DNA of 64,000 bases from JAKCDU01 sp035551615 (GCA_035551615.1 DASZNC010000047.1:37747-101746); one strand, 5' to 3'. Positions 35,875 to 45,153 are shown, counted from the stretch's first letter. Notes: a model not told the origin generated them from the sequence alone. Made by a program: numbers and translations.

Positions 35875-37386
35875 TCAGCCCTGGGCGGCCGGCACCCCGG
35901 CGGCGATGGACACCCCGGTCCCGTGCCCGGTGGCGTACAGGTTGAACTCGGTATAGACCGGCCCGGTCGCCTGCACGGTCACCATCCGCACGGCCGACGC
36001 CGTCGATGCCGCTGCCACCGCGACCCCGGTCCGCCCGCCGGCCGGGACGGTGACGGTCTCGGGACCCTTGGCCAGGCCGCCGATCGTGACCTGGACCGGT
36101 TGGTCACCCGGGTTGAACACGACGATCCCGCCCTGGTGGTTCTTGTCGATCCCCGGCGTGGCCACGATCCAGCGGTCCGATGAGAGGCGCTGGCCGAGCA
36201 TGGCGCCTATTCCTTTGACCGGAGCGGGGGCCGGGACGGTGACGTGCTGGGCCGATACGGTGCGCACGGCGACGACCGGTACCCCGTTGGTCGACTCCAG
36301 GCGGGCCGAGTGGGGCTCGCCCGGCGGGATACGCGGTTCCTGCTCCGACACCACCGCCAGAGTCTGGCCCGGCCCCACCTGGAGGTCGAACGGTTCCGCC
36401 GTTCCCTGCTGGAGGCCGACCGCCAGGCGGATATCGGCGGTGGCCGACCCCGGGTTGTAGATCACATACTGCTCGTCGATGCCCTGGCCGGCGACGCCGT
36501 CCGGCCACACCCAGGACAACCCGGCCGACGGCGCGCCCAGCATCAGCGACAGCCCGGGCACCGGCCAGGCCGGATCGGCGAGTGGGGCGTTGGCGGCCGC
36601 CGTGCCGACGATCGACTCCTGCGAGGTGGGAGGAGTGATGACCTCCTCCTCCCACGCCACGACCTCACCCGAGCGGGCGGTGACGGAGGTGGCGATCGCC
36701 GTCCGCCTCCTCAGGTGACCGCTGAGCGGGATCACCACCAGACCGCCGGGCGACACGGGGACGCCCTGGAAGTCCGATGGCTGCTCGCCGCCGTTGTTGG
36801 TGGAGAACGCCATGTCGACGACGATGCTGTTCGACGGGGACGGATTCTGCAGGAAGATGTACTCGGCTGCGTTGATCCGGGTCTGGCCGGTCGGGAAGTA
36901 CCAGTGGGCCGACCCGGAGGTGGAACACGGCGCCGTCGACGTGCCCAGGGCACCGGCGAGCACCTGGTAGACGGCGGCCGAGCCGTCCACGTCCACCTTG
37001 GCCCCGACATAGGCGCTGCCGCCCCGGATGCTCTCGTTCAGCCCGGCGGTGACGCCCGGCTGGATCGGCACGGACTGGGTGCTCGACTTGCCGTTGGAGC
37101 CGGTCAGGGTCACCGTTGCCGTCTCCGGGTCGGTCCCGTTGTTGTAGATGATCACCCGGCCGGGCGCAACGCCCGACGGCAGGTCGGTGGCCCCGGCGCA
37201 GAACCAGGTCGACGAGTAGGCATCGACCGGCGCCGCCACGGGCACCGGTTGGACGACATCGGCGGTCGCCGCAGCCGCGGGGTGCGATCCGGCGGCCCGG
37301 TCGGCCAAGCCGCCCACGCCGAGGGCGGCGACCAGGACGAGGATCACCGGGGCCCGGCGGACGGTTCGCGTGGCGTGCCTAGACAT
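35875..37386 (-). CDS. Secreted DUF5719-family protein
   Basis: A 503-residue secreted protein. A signal peptide (RRAPVILVLVAALGVGG) precedes several beta-sandwich-like modules (YNNGTDPETATVTLTG, QNPSPSNSIVVDMAFS, VIYNPGSATADIRL, VFNPGDQPVQVTI), each built around a YNPG/NPG turn, as in DUF5719. In actinobacteria these genes sit immediately downstream of a giant GT2 membrane protein, as here, with an 8-base overlap. It is presumably an extracellular partner of that glycosyltransferase. No enzymatic motif is seen. Confidence 0.78.
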   Translation of the reverse strand: MSRHATRTVRRAPVILVLVAALGVGGLADRAAGSHPAAAATADVVQPVPVAAPVDAYSSTWFCAGATDLPSGVAPGRVIIYNNGTDPETATVTLTGSNGKSSTQSVPIQPGVTAGLNESIRGGSAYVGAKVDVDGSAAVYQVLAGALGTSTAPCSTSGSAHWYFPTGQTRINAAEYIFLQNPSPSNSIVVDMAFSTNNGGEQPSDFQGVPVSPGGLVVIPLSGHLRRRTAIATSVTARSGEVVAWEEEVITPPTSQESIVGTAAANAPLADPAWPVPGLSLMLGAPSAGLSWVWPDGVAGQGIDEQYVIYNPGSATADIRLAVGLQQGTAEPFDLQVGPGQTLAVVSEQEPRIPPGEPHSARLESTNGVPVVAVRTVSAQHVTVPAPAPVKGIGAMLGQRLSSDRWIVATPGIDKNHQGGIVVFNPGDQPVQVTIGGLAKGPETVTVPAGGRTGVAVAAASTASAVRMVTVQATGPVYTEFNLYATGHGTGVSIAAGVPAAQG

Positions 37387-40300
37387 CGGTCCACATCTCC
37401 TCGTCGTCGGGCGCCTCCGGGCCCCGGCCCGATCCGGTGGCGCGGATCGGGCCCGGTCGCGTCCGGCGGGGCGGGCCCGACGAGCGGGCCGGCCCGGAAC
37501 GCCGTTCCGAGCGGGCCGACGGGGCCGGGCTCATGGGGGCGAACCAGTCGGCATCGACCTCCTCGCTCTCGTCGGCGCCGGCCCGGCGCCGTCGGTCGAG
37601 GACCAGGACGACGGCGGCCGCCGTCCACAGGATGATCTCGATGAAGTAACCGGCCCGCACCAGGAATGGGGCCGAGTAGGTCAGGCGGGCGGCGGCCGTC
37701 GGGTCCGCGGCGGCCGGGGTCTGGAAAGACATGGCCCAACCGAACGCCGGCCGGGCGCCGATCGACCGGCCCCCCGCCGCCAGGTGCCAACCGGAGTCGC
37801 GGGTGCTGCCGAAGATCACCTGCTGCCCGGTCGGCACCGGCCCCGAGGACCCGCTGGAGGTTCCTCCGGTCAGCACCGGGGCCGAGCCGGTGAGGTCGGT
37901 CTCCTGGAGCCGGCGGATACCCTCCACACCGCCGCTGGCGGCGGCCTGGGCGGCACCGGTGGGCAGCACCGACCGCACCGGCGACCAGGCGGTGTTCTCG
38001 AACACCGTGTAGTTGGGATCGGAGACCTGCAGGGTCTGGAGATCGGTCTGCAGGGCCAGCCCGCTCATGATGGCGTCGGGCACGGCGACGGCCGGGCCGC
38101 CGCCCCCGTTGGCACCGACGTGGTTCGGAATCACCAGGTAGTGGATCCCGGCCGGGGCCAGGAGGTGGCCCAGCTTGGTCGTCAAACCCTTCTGCACGAG
38201 CAGCAGGTCGGCGGCCAACTGGGGGGCGGCGCCGGCCGCCCCGCTGGCCCATGCGTCGGCCAGCGACGGTTCCCCGTCGAAGGTGGTCCCGTAGGCGAAT
38301 CCGGGCTCGAGCTCCCGGCCGGCCATCGGCAGCGAGTCGGGCGCCCCCACCCAGAGCACCCGGTAGTCGCCGGCCTGGCTCGACGGCAGGAACGCGAGCG
38401 GTCCGGTGGCGTCGGCGGACGGGAGGTTCCACCGCCCGCCGCCGACGGCGGCGAACCACGGGAGCGACGACACGGCCAGGGCCAGCCCGGCCAGGCCGGC
38501 GGCCGCCTGGCGCCAGCCGAAGTTGTACCCGGGCAGATCCTGTTCGAAGGCAGCCACGCCCAGCGCCGCCGATCCGGCCAGGGCGGCCGCCGCCGGGGCC
38601 AGGACGACGTCGAGCGGCAGTGGAGTGACCCAACCCCGCCGGCCGGCCCAGGCCACGGCGAAGCACACGAGCGCCATGACCCACAGGCGGGCCGCCCACT
38701 CGAGACGCCATTCGCGCCCGACCAACAGCGGCAGGGCGGCGGCGATGAGGATCAGCCATTCCCACCAGCCCGACCCGAACGGTCCGGTGTGGAAGCGCAG
38801 TATCTGGCCCAGGCCGAGCCGGCCGGCCGCCCCCAACCCGGGTCCGCTGATGGTCGCCCGGGTGGCGATGACCGTTGCCGACCACGGCAGCAGCAGGAGG
38901 AAGGCGATGACGGTGGCCACCGCCGAGACGGCGAGCAGCCGCAGCGAGTTCAGCGCCCGCCCGGTCAGGAGCGACCCGGCCAGCAGGCCGGCGCCCATGA
39001 GCGGCACCACGTACATGTAGGACGGGCCGACGGATGCGACGACGGCGATGAGAACGGCCAGCCCGACCACCCGGACGGCGATGCGATCCAACCGCGACGT
39101 GGGCACCGGAACGACACTCGAGAGCCGGAACAGGATGGAGAGCACCCAGGGCGTGGCGCCGTACGCGACCAGACCGTCCCAGTGGCCTCCCGCCAGGGCG
39201 TTGTAGGGCAGGGGCACCAGGGCGTAGGTGACGGTGGCGATGACCTGCCCCCGACGCGACCCCCACAGGCGGGCCCCCCGGTAGGCGCCCAGCGGACCGA
39301 GAACGAGGGGGGCCAGTACGACCACGTGCTCGAGGGTCCCGGCGGCACCGAACAGCACAGTGTCCAGGAGCCCGAGCAGGGCCATGGCCGGGCTGCCCGC
39401 CCCCGGCGCCCCCAGGCCACCGGGCTGCCAGGCCGACCACCATGACCGCCAGATCGTGGCCCACCCGCCCGACGTGTTGGGCAGCGTCCCGATCTGACCC
39501 AGTGGCCGGCCGAACAACGACCTGGTCCCGACCACGAACCCGATCAGGAGCAGCGTCAGGAGCAGGCCGTTCAGGTTGCGGCGGCGGCTCGGCCGTTCGA
39601 TGGGGGCCACGGCCCGGCCGTCGGCGTCGGGTTCCGGCCCGTCGGGATCCATGGCCAGCGGGCGGGCGGCGAGGCCCTGCTGCTGCAGCCCGCTGCGGAC
39701 GTCGTCCACCCGGGACTGCACGAACCCCCGGAGGCGGGCGTTGCCCCGGACCTGGAGGCTGCGCAGCTCCCCGTCGCCGATGTGGCGGTTGTGCTGGACC
39801 CGGGACCGGGCCCGGCGCAGCTGGCCGGCCGGCCGCAGCGCCCCGGTCAGGGCGGAGACGACCTTGCGGCTGTCGGCCAGCCGGCCCTGCAGCAACAGCG
39901 TGACCGCCTCGCCGAGCCCCCACACCACGGCCAGCGGGACGATCCAGGCCAGCGTGTACCACCGGTAACAGGTGAGCAGGGTGCGGTAGCGGTTCCGGTT
40001 CTCGTCGGCCGGCACCCCGTCGGAATCGGCCCGGGTCCCCCGCCGGCCCCGGCGCCGCTGACCGTTGCGGGTGGCCTCCAGGTGCCTGACCCGGGCGGCC
40101 GGCACGGCGGTGATACGGGCCCCGAAGAGCCGGGCCCGCCAGGAGAGGTCCATGTCCTCGCCGTCGTGGTCGACCACCGGGTCGTAGCCGCCCAGGGCGG
40201 TGAACAGGTCGGCCCGGACCAGGGTCACCCCACCCGGCGCGATCAGTATCTCCCGGACCGAGTCGTGCTGTTCCTGATCCAGCTCCCCCCGGTCGACCAG

Positions 40301-40747
40301 GTTGCGCCGGGCGCCCACCTTGTCGGTGGTGAGGCCGACCGCCAGCAGACGATCGGGGGCATCCCACTCCACGTACTTGGGCGACGCCACGCCCACGTTC
40401 GACCGGAACGCCTCCTCGACCATGAGGCCCAGGGCGTCGGGAGCCAGGGCCACATCGTCGTGGCAGAACAGGAAGTGCGAGGCCCCCTCGACGATCTCGA
40501 GGACCTCGTTGGCGGCGGTGCCGAATCCGACCCGGCGCTCCAGCCGGCGCACGAAGGCGCCCGGCATCACCGCGGCCACGGCGGCGGTGATGTCGACGCT
40601 GCTGCCGGCGTCGATCACCAGGACCGAGAGATTCGGGTAGTCCTGGGCGGCCAGGGAGGTCAACGTCTCCTCGAACCACGGTCCGGGGTCGCAGGTGACC
40701 ACGACGGCCACGACGGCGGGCGCCGGCGGGGAAGATTCGGTTGCCAT
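37379..40747 (-). CDS. Giant GT2 glycosyltransferase with polytopic membrane domain
   Basis: About 1122 residues. The N-terminal ~240 residues are a GT2/GT-A domain with VVVTCDPGPWFEETL, VIDAGSS, HDDVALAP (DXD-like) and GYDPVVDHDGEDMDLSWR (acceptor/metal motif). One helix follows at about 275, then a long run of at least ten membrane helices (about 400-830), an extracytoplasmic domain and a final helix near 1065. Homologues across actinobacteria lie beside DUF5719 and are thought to build a surface glycan. The acceptor is unknown. The ATG at 40747 is preferred to a GTG at 40762; a TAGTGT box lies just upstream. Confidence 0.85.
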   Translation of the reverse strand: MATESSPPAPAVVAVVVTCDPGPWFEETLTSLAAQDYPNLSVLVIDAGSSVDITAAVAAVMPGAFVRRLERRVGFGTAANEVLEIVEGASHFLFCHDDVALAPDALGLMVEEAFRSNVGVASPKYVEWDAPDRLLAVGLTTDKVGARRNLVDRGELDQEQHDSVREILIAPGGVTLVRADLFTALGGYDPVVDHDGEDMDLSWRARLFGARITAVPAARVRHLEATRNGQRRRGRRGTRADSDGVPADENRNRYRTLLTCYRWYTLAWIVPLAVVWGLGEAVTLLLQGRLADSRKVVSALTGALRPAGQLRRARSRVQHNRHIGDGELRSLQVRGNARLRGFVQSRVDDVRSGLQQQGLAARPLAMDPDGPEPDADGRAVAPIERPSRRRNLNGLLLTLLLIGFVVGTRSLFGRPLGQIGTLPNTSGGWATIWRSWWSAWQPGGLGAPGAGSPAMALLGLLDTVLFGAAGTLEHVVVLAPLVLGPLGAYRGARLWGSRRGQVIATVTYALVPLPYNALAGGHWDGLVAYGATPWVLSILFRLSSVVPVPTSRLDRIAVRVVGLAVLIAVVASVGPSYMYVVPLMGAGLLAGSLLTGRALNSLRLLAVSAVATVIAFLLLLPWSATVIATRATISGPGLGAAGRLGLGQILRFHTGPFGSGWWEWLILIAAALPLLVGREWRLEWAARLWVMALVCFAVAWAGRRGWVTPLPLDVVLAPAAAALAGSAALGVAAFEQDLPGYNFGWRQAAAGLAGLALAVSSLPWFAAVGGGRWNLPSADATGPLAFLPSSQAGDYRVLWVGAPDSLPMAGRELEPGFAYGTTFDGEPSLADAWASGAAGAAPQLAADLLLVQKGLTTKLGHLLAPAGIHYLVIPNHVGANGGGGPAVAVPDAIMSGLALQTDLQTLQVSDPNYTVFENTAWSPVRSVLPTGAAQAAASGGVEGIRRLQETDLTGSAPVLTGGTSSGSSGPVPTGQQVIFGSTRDSGWHLAAGGRSIGARPAFGWAMSFQTPAAADPTAAARLTYSAPFLVRAGYFIEIILWTAAAVVLVLDRRRRAGADESEEVDADWFAPMSPAPSARSERRSGPARSSGPPRRTRPGPIRATGSGRGPEAPDDEEMWTDV

Positions 40748-40852
40748 CCGGAGGGTGCACACTAGTGAAAAGGCGCCCGGCCGACCGGTCAGCGCCTAGT
40801 CGACCGGATCCCGTGACATTCGACACACTGCTAGCAAAGTGCTTGCAACTGT

Positions 40853-40858
40853 TATACA
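40853..40858 (+). promoter_or_regulatory. -10 box (TATACA) of the phasin-like gene
   Basis: TATACA in a distinctly AT-rich block, about 65 bases before the ATG at 40925. A transcript from here would have a ~60-base leader with an AGGAGG (40909-40914), unlike the leaderless genes of the window. Confidence 0.45.
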
Positions 40859-40924
40859 GTGGTGCTCACACAGCAAGCGCGGACCGCATCCCCCGGCGGA
40901 CCGCCCCCAGGAGGTTCTACTCAA

Positions 40925-41428
40925 ATGCCCGACGTCAAGTTTCCCACCATCGATCTCGAGAAGGCGGCCAGCGACCTGACCGACGCCCTGAAGGAAGCCA
41001 CCTACGTGGCCGTCGGCCTCGGCGTGCTCGGCTTCCAGCGGGCCCAGGTGCAGCGGGTCGAGCTCACCAAGCAGCTCGAGACGCAGCTGGCCGGCCTGTC
41101 GACGTTCTTCAACTCGCTGAACGGCCAGACCGAGTCCTACATGAAGACCATCCGTGAGCAGCTCGAGGAGGCCCGCACCCAGCTGGCCAAGCTGTCCGGC
41201 GACATCCTGCCGGGCGATGCCCCCGACGCCGCCGCCGTGCGTTCGCAGCTGACCGAGCTGGCCAAGTCGGTCGACGAGGCCGTCGCCCCGGTCCGCCAGC
41301 AGTTCGAGGGTCAGCTGGACCGTCTCGAGGAGGTCCTCCCCCAGACCGCCCGCGACTTCGTCCAGAGCGTGCGCGGCGCCGCCGCCACCCAGGAGCAGGC
41401 GATCCGCAGCGCCGTCGGCCTGGCCTGA
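40925..41428 (+). CDS. Phasin-/HbhA-like coiled-coil protein
   Basis: A 167-residue, almost wholly helical amphipathic protein. One hydrophobic patch near residues 26-42 (ATYVAVGLGVLGFQRA) is followed by long coiled-coil stretches (RVELTKQLETQLAGL, TIREQLEEARTQLAKL, QFEGQLDRLEEVLP). This resembles phasins and the coiled-coil part of mycobacterial HbhA, which bind granules, lipids or membranes. A strong AGGAGG with 10-base spacing and a clear -10 suggest high expression. No polyhydroxyalkanoate genes are nearby, so granule association is a guess. A strong terminator hairpin follows at 41488. Confidence 0.65.
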   Translation: MPDVKFPTIDLEKAASDLTDALKEATYVAVGLGVLGFQRAQVQRVELTKQLETQLAGLSTFFNSLNGQTESYMKTIREQLEEARTQLAKLSGDILPGDAPDAAAVRSQLTELAKSVDEAVAPVRQQFEGQLDRLEEVLPQTARDFVQSVRGAAATQEQAIRSAVGLA

Positions 41429-41487
41429 TTCCAGGTCTGGTTCGTCCGGACCGGTCGACCGCGATCGGACCGCAATCTGATCCCCCC

Positions 41488-41524
41488 TGCGAGGGCCGGC
41501 CGCGCTGCGGTCGGCCCTCGTGCA
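41488..41524 (+). terminator. Strong GC hairpin after the phasin-like gene
   Basis: TGCGAGGGCCG (41488-41498) pairs with CGGCCCTCG plus TGCA (41512-41524), with a loop of about 13 bases. It lies 60 bases past the stop. The right arm's TGCGGTCGGCCCT is the seed of the tandem array that follows. No U-tract. Confidence 0.55.
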
Positions 41525-41553
41525 TGTCCGAGGTGCCGGCGCCCGGGGCCGGC

Positions 41554-41672
41554 GTGGTGCGGTCGGCCCTGGTGCGGTCGGCCCTGGTGCGGTCGGCCTG
41601 GTCCGGTCGGCCCTGGTGCGGTCGGCCCTGGTGCGGTCGGCCCTGGTGCGGTCGGCCTGGTCCGGTCCCGCC
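41554..41672. repeat. 15-base minisatellite (TGGTGCGGTCGGCCC)
   Basis: About seven to eight near-perfect tandem copies of TGGTGCGGTCGGCCC, two of them shortened to TGGTCCGGTCGGCC-type variants. It lies between the phasin-like terminator and the convergent reductase gene. Low divergence suggests recent slippage. Confidence 0.8.
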
Positions 41673-41708
41673 CACCCCACCGTCCCCGGCCGGGCCGGCC
41701 GCCCGGCG

Positions 41709-42602
41709 TCAGCTCCGGTTCTGCCAGAACGCCAGCACGTCGGCCAGGGTGCGGTCCAGGTCGATCTCCGGCTTCCAGCCGGTGGCCTCCCCCACCCGGC
41801 GGCGGTCGCCGCGCAGTTCCGGTATCTCGACCGGACGGACCCGGGCCGGGTCGACGACGATCGGCATGTCCACGCCGGCCAGGGCCAACAGCCGTTCGGC
41901 CAGATGGCGGATGCTCACCGCCTCCCCCCGGCAGATGTTGTACACCTGGCCCGGTTGGCCGTCGGTGAGCAGCAGGCGGTAGGCCCGGACCACGTCGCGC
42001 ACGTCGCTCAGGTCGCGGCGGGCATCCAGGTTGCCGGTGCTCAGGTGATCGGCGCCGGATGCGACGGCACCGGCGATCTGTTCGGCCAGTGCCGGTACCA
42101 CGAAGTCGTTGCGCTGGCCGGGCCCGGTGTGGTTGAACGGACGGGCCCGCACCACCTCCAGCCCGGCTCCCAGACCGGTCTGGATGGCGATCATCTCGGC
42201 CGCCGCCTTGCTCGCCGCGTACGGGCTGACCGGGGCCAGGGGCTGATCCTCGGTCACCGGCAGGTCGGCCGGCTGCACCCGGCCGTACACCTCCGAGGAA
42301 CTGATCAACAGCACCCGCGGATGCCGCGCACAGGCCAGCGCGGCGTCGAGCACGTTGGCCGTGCCCACTGTGTTGACCTGGTAGGTGACCGCGCTCGACC
42401 CCCACGAAGCGCCCACGCTGGCCAGCGCGGCCAGGTGGCAGATGGCGTCGGGCGCGGCGTCCACGATGAAGTCCCGCAACCCGTCGGCCACCGTGATGTC
42501 GACCTCGGTGTCCAGCCCGATCACCACGTCGCCCTGGGATTCCAGGTGCTCGATCAACCAGTGACCGACGAATCCCTGGCACCCGGTTACTACAACTCGC
42601 AC
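41709..42602 (-). CDS. NAD(P)-dependent GDP-6-deoxy-mannose reductase/epimerase
   Basis: A 297-residue extended SDR. Rossmann motif TGCQGFVG near residue 7, HLAALASVGASW, ISSSEVYG, catalytic YAASK near residue 149, RPFNHTGPGQ and a late RPVEIPELRGD. The RPFNHTGPGQ block is typical of GDP-4-dehydro-6-deoxy-D-mannose reductases (Rmd) that yield GDP-rhamnose. No GDP-mannose 4,6-dehydratase lies in the window, so its substrate supply is unproven. The GTG start is 1 base from the GT4 stop upstream, indicating an operon. Confidence 0.8.
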   Translation of the reverse strand: MRVVVTGCQGFVGHWLIEHLESQGDVVIGLDTEVDITVADGLRDFIVDAAPDAICHLAALASVGASWGSSAVTYQVNTVGTANVLDAALACARHPRVLLISSSEVYGRVQPADLPVTEDQPLAPVSPYAASKAAAEMIAIQTGLGAGLEVVRARPFNHTGPGQRNDFVVPALAEQIAGAVASGADHLSTGNLDARRDLSDVRDVVRAYRLLLTDGQPGQVYNICRGEAVSIRHLAERLLALAGVDMPIVVDPARVRPVEIPELRGDRRRVGEATGWKPEIDLDRTLADVLAFWQNRS

Positions 42603-42603
42603 T

Positions 42604-43722
42604 TCAGGAAGCTATCTCCTGGTACACGGCCCGAGTACCGGCGGCCATGGCCGCCCCCCGGAACAGGGCGCTGCGCCGGCGGCCGTCGTCGCCCATCCGG
42701 GCCCGGGTCGACTCGTCGTCGAGCAGGGCACCGATGGCCTCGGCCCACGCCGCCGGCCGGTCGGGCGCGACCAGCCGGGCGGCCCCGCCGGCCACCTCCC
42801 GCAGGGCCGGGATGTCGGAGGCCACGACCGGGGTGCCCTGGCTCATGGCCTCGACCAGCGGGAGCCCGAAACCCTCGTGGCGGCTGGGCAGGGCGAAGAT
42901 GGTGGCGTGCCGGTAGAGGGCCCACAACTCGGCCTCGCTGACCCGCCCGATCTGCAGGACACCGGCGCCCGGCGCCACCAGGTCCTTGTTCAGCCAGCCG
43001 TCGTAGCCGGCCAGCACGGTGACCACGTCGTGCGACCGGCCGACCTGAGCCATGGCCGACACCAGGGTGCCCACCCCCTTGCGCGGTTCGAGACTCCCGA
43101 CCCACAGGACGAACGGCCGGTCGGTCAGCTCCCACTGCTTCAGGACCGACGGGTCGGGGGGCTCGGCCGGCGGGTCGACGCCGTTCGGCACGACCCGTAT
43201 CTTCCCGGCCGGTACCGGTGTGTGGGCGACGATCTCGTCGGCCGCCGCCTGGCTGACCGTGATCACCACGTCGGCCCGCTCGGCCGCCGCCCTGATCCCC
43301 ATCCGGTGGAACACGCGGCCGCGGGCGGAGAACGCTTCGGGGTACAGCTCGGGGGCGGCGTCGTGCACGGTGACGACCAGGGGGACGTCTCTCGCCGGCG
43401 GCACGGCGACCGACGGGGCATGGACCACGTCGGCCCCCACCCCCCGCAGCGCCGGCCGCCGCAGAGCGCCCCAGGCGCCGTTGAGCAGGCGGGCCGGGAG
43501 CGGCTGGACGGCCGTCCGGGCCCGCACCGGTCCGGAGACCCCGGCGTCGGCCAGCACCCGATCGACCTGCGCCCGGTCGTGGCGGGCCGTGATCGGCACC
43601 ATCTGGCAGTCGGGGAAGGCATCCGGAAGTACTGTTAACAACTGCGCCGTGTACCGGCCGATACCACCCGGCGACCGGTACAGGAGCTGCTCCGCATTGA
43701 CCGCCACTCGCACCAAGCGCAT
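42604..43722 (-). CDS. GT4 glycosyltransferase
   Basis: A 372-residue GT-B enzyme. The N-terminal acceptor domain has VAVNAEQLLYRSPGGIGRY (glycine loop) and DVVHAPSVAVPP; the C-terminal donor domain has LWVGSLEPRKGV, ALYRHATIFALPSRHEGFG and LPLVEAMSQGTPVV with the EX7E pair. This is close to mannosyltransferases of surface polysaccharide clusters (WbaZ/WcaI-like). The donor and acceptor are unknown. The ATG at 43722 and a GTG at 43713 both overlap the start region of the divergent GT4 gene. Confidence 0.83.
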   Translation of the reverse strand: MRLVRVAVNAEQLLYRSPGGIGRYTAQLLTVLPDAFPDCQMVPITARHDRAQVDRVLADAGVSGPVRARTAVQPLPARLLNGAWGALRRPALRGVGADVVHAPSVAVPPARDVPLVVTVHDAAPELYPEAFSARGRVFHRMGIRAAAERADVVITVSQAAADEIVAHTPVPAGKIRVVPNGVDPPAEPPDPSVLKQWELTDRPFVLWVGSLEPRKGVGTLVSAMAQVGRSHDVVTVLAGYDGWLNKDLVAPGAGVLQIGRVSEAELWALYRHATIFALPSRHEGFGLPLVEAMSQGTPVVASDIPALREVAGGAARLVAPDRPAAWAEAIGALLDDESTRARMGDDGRRRSALFRGAAMAAGTRAVYQEIAS

Positions 43723-44845
43723 CCTCTCTGTGCAGCCCGTCAGCGACGGCGGCGGTTCCGAGCACGCCCTGATCGGGATGATCCGCCAGCTCGGTGCCAA
43801 CGGTTGGGAGTGCCATGTCGCCGTTCCCGGGCCGGCCCGGCTGGCGTCAGAGTATGGCGCGGCCGGCGCCATCCTCCATGTGATCCCGATGCGCCACCTG
43901 ACCACCTCGGGCGGCGCCGGACGCTGGGCCGGCTTCGCCGCCGGCTGGCTGCCGGCCGTGGCCCGGCTGGCCCGGCTGGCCCGGCGGCTGGACGTCGACG
44001 TGGTCCACTCGAACTCATTGCACACCTGGTACGGCTGGGCCGCCGCCCGGCGCGTCCGGCGCCCCCACGTCTGGCACGCCCGGGAGATCGTCTTCCAGTC
44101 GGCCGCCGCCCTGCGCGTCGAGCGGTTCCTGACCAGGCACTTCGCCGACCGGGTCATCGCCGTATCGGCCGCCGTCGGCGCCCAGCTCGACCCGGCCAAC
44201 GTGGTCGTGATCGTCGACGACCCGTCCCCCGATCGCTTCACCCCCGCACGGGCCGGCTCGTTCCGGGCCGGCGTCGACCTGTCGGATGCGGAGGTGGTGA
44301 TCGGGTCGGTCGCCCGGGTCGACACCTGGAAGGGCCACGACGTGCTCCTCGACGCCTTCCCGGCCGTGGCTGCGGCCCGCCCCGGCGTCCGCCTGGTCGT
44401 CGCCGGCGCGCCGGTGCCCGGCAAGGAGGGCTACTACGAGTCCCTCCGGTCCCGGGCCGCAATGATGCCCGGGGTGCTCTGGCTGGGTGCCCGCGACGAC
44501 GTGCCCGACCTGATGGCCGACCTCGACCTGTTCGTGCAGGTGTCGACCGAGCCCGAGCCGTTCGGACTGGTGGTCGTGGAAGCTCTCACCAGCGGCGTGC
44601 CGGTGGTGGCCGGCGCCGCCGGGGGGCCGCTAGAGGTGCTGGGGGCCGGCGCCGTCGGGCGGGCCACCGCCCAGGGCCGGTTGGTCGCCCCGGGAGATGC
44701 CGGCGCCCTGGCCGCCGCCATCCTCGAGGTGCTGCCCGACGGGCCCTCGTCGGTGACCGGCCGCCGGGCTCGGCCCCGGCTGCGGGAAGGGGAACCGGGC
44801 CGGTTCAGCGCCCTGTTCGACCAGGTGGCCGGCTGCGGGCCCTGA
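43697..44845 (+). CDS. GT4 glycosyltransferase
   Basis: Up to 382 residues from a TTG at 43697. GT-B features include RILSVQPVSDGGGSEHAL (donor/acceptor glycine loop), DVVHSNSLHTWYGW, HAREIVFQ, VARVDTWKGHDVLL and LDLFVQVSTEPEPFGLVVVEALTSG (EX7E). No better start is visible because the first beta strand RILSVQPV must be included. As a result its 5' end overlaps the divergent GT4 start by about 26 bases. A GTG at 43733 would truncate the first strand. The linkage formed is unknown. Confidence 0.78.
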   Translation: MTATRTKRILSVQPVSDGGGSEHALIGMIRQLGANGWECHVAVPGPARLASEYGAAGAILHVIPMRHLTTSGGAGRWAGFAAGWLPAVARLARLARRLDVDVVHSNSLHTWYGWAAARRVRRPHVWHAREIVFQSAAALRVERFLTRHFADRVIAVSAAVGAQLDPANVVVIVDDPSPDRFTPARAGSFRAGVDLSDAEVVIGSVARVDTWKGHDVLLDAFPAVAAARPGVRLVVAGAPVPGKEGYYESLRSRAAMMPGVLWLGARDDVPDLMADLDLFVQVSTEPEPFGLVVVEALTSGVPVVAGAAGGPLEVLGAGAVGRATAQGRLVAPGDAGALAAAILEVLPDGPSSVTGRRARPRLREGEPGRFSALFDQVAGCGP

Positions 44846-45153
44846 CCGTGATGCCCCGAACCGGGACCGGGACCGCGCTCGGCCGGTCCACAGTTGTGTC
44901 GGAGCCAGTCATGTGGACGGCCAGGACGCGCAATTCGACCATTTTCCGGGCCACTCGGATCCGGCGCCATTTCGACTGGACCGCCGGAACGCGCAAATCG
45001 ACGTTCTGAGCGTCCCCTCGGATACGCCCCTGACAACTGTGGACAGCCAGATCGCGCCATCCGTCGGCCCTCCTGGGCTCCGTGCCCCGGCCCGCGCCCC
45101 GCACCCCGCCGCTCCCCTGCGCCCGTGCGTCCCGCCCCGGCCCGGCGGACACC
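44846..45153. other. 308-base region containing a small inverted-repeat element
   Basis: No gene is supported. Most of it is occupied by the 157-base TIR-bounded element at 44887-45043. The remainder (45044-45153) is GC-rich and featureless. Confidence 0.55.
44887..45043. mobile_element. MITE-like element with 11-base terminal inverted repeats
   Basis: TCCACAGTTGT at 44887-44897 and its exact complement ACAACTGTGGA at 45033-45043 bound a 157-base segment. Inside are two 25-base direct repeats matching at 21 positions (44915-44939 and 44978-45002, core GACGCGCAATTCGAC/AACGCGCAAATCGAC). It is less GC-rich than its flanks and has no transposase. No target duplication was clear. This fits a non-autonomous transposable remnant, but only one copy is in the window. 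Confidence 0.5.

Noticed and set aside
37344..40826. 1160-codon minus-strand ORF overlapping the giant GT2 gene in another frame
   Set aside because: Arg/Gly/Pro-rich shadow; the frame at 37379-40747 has GT2 motifs and membrane helices.
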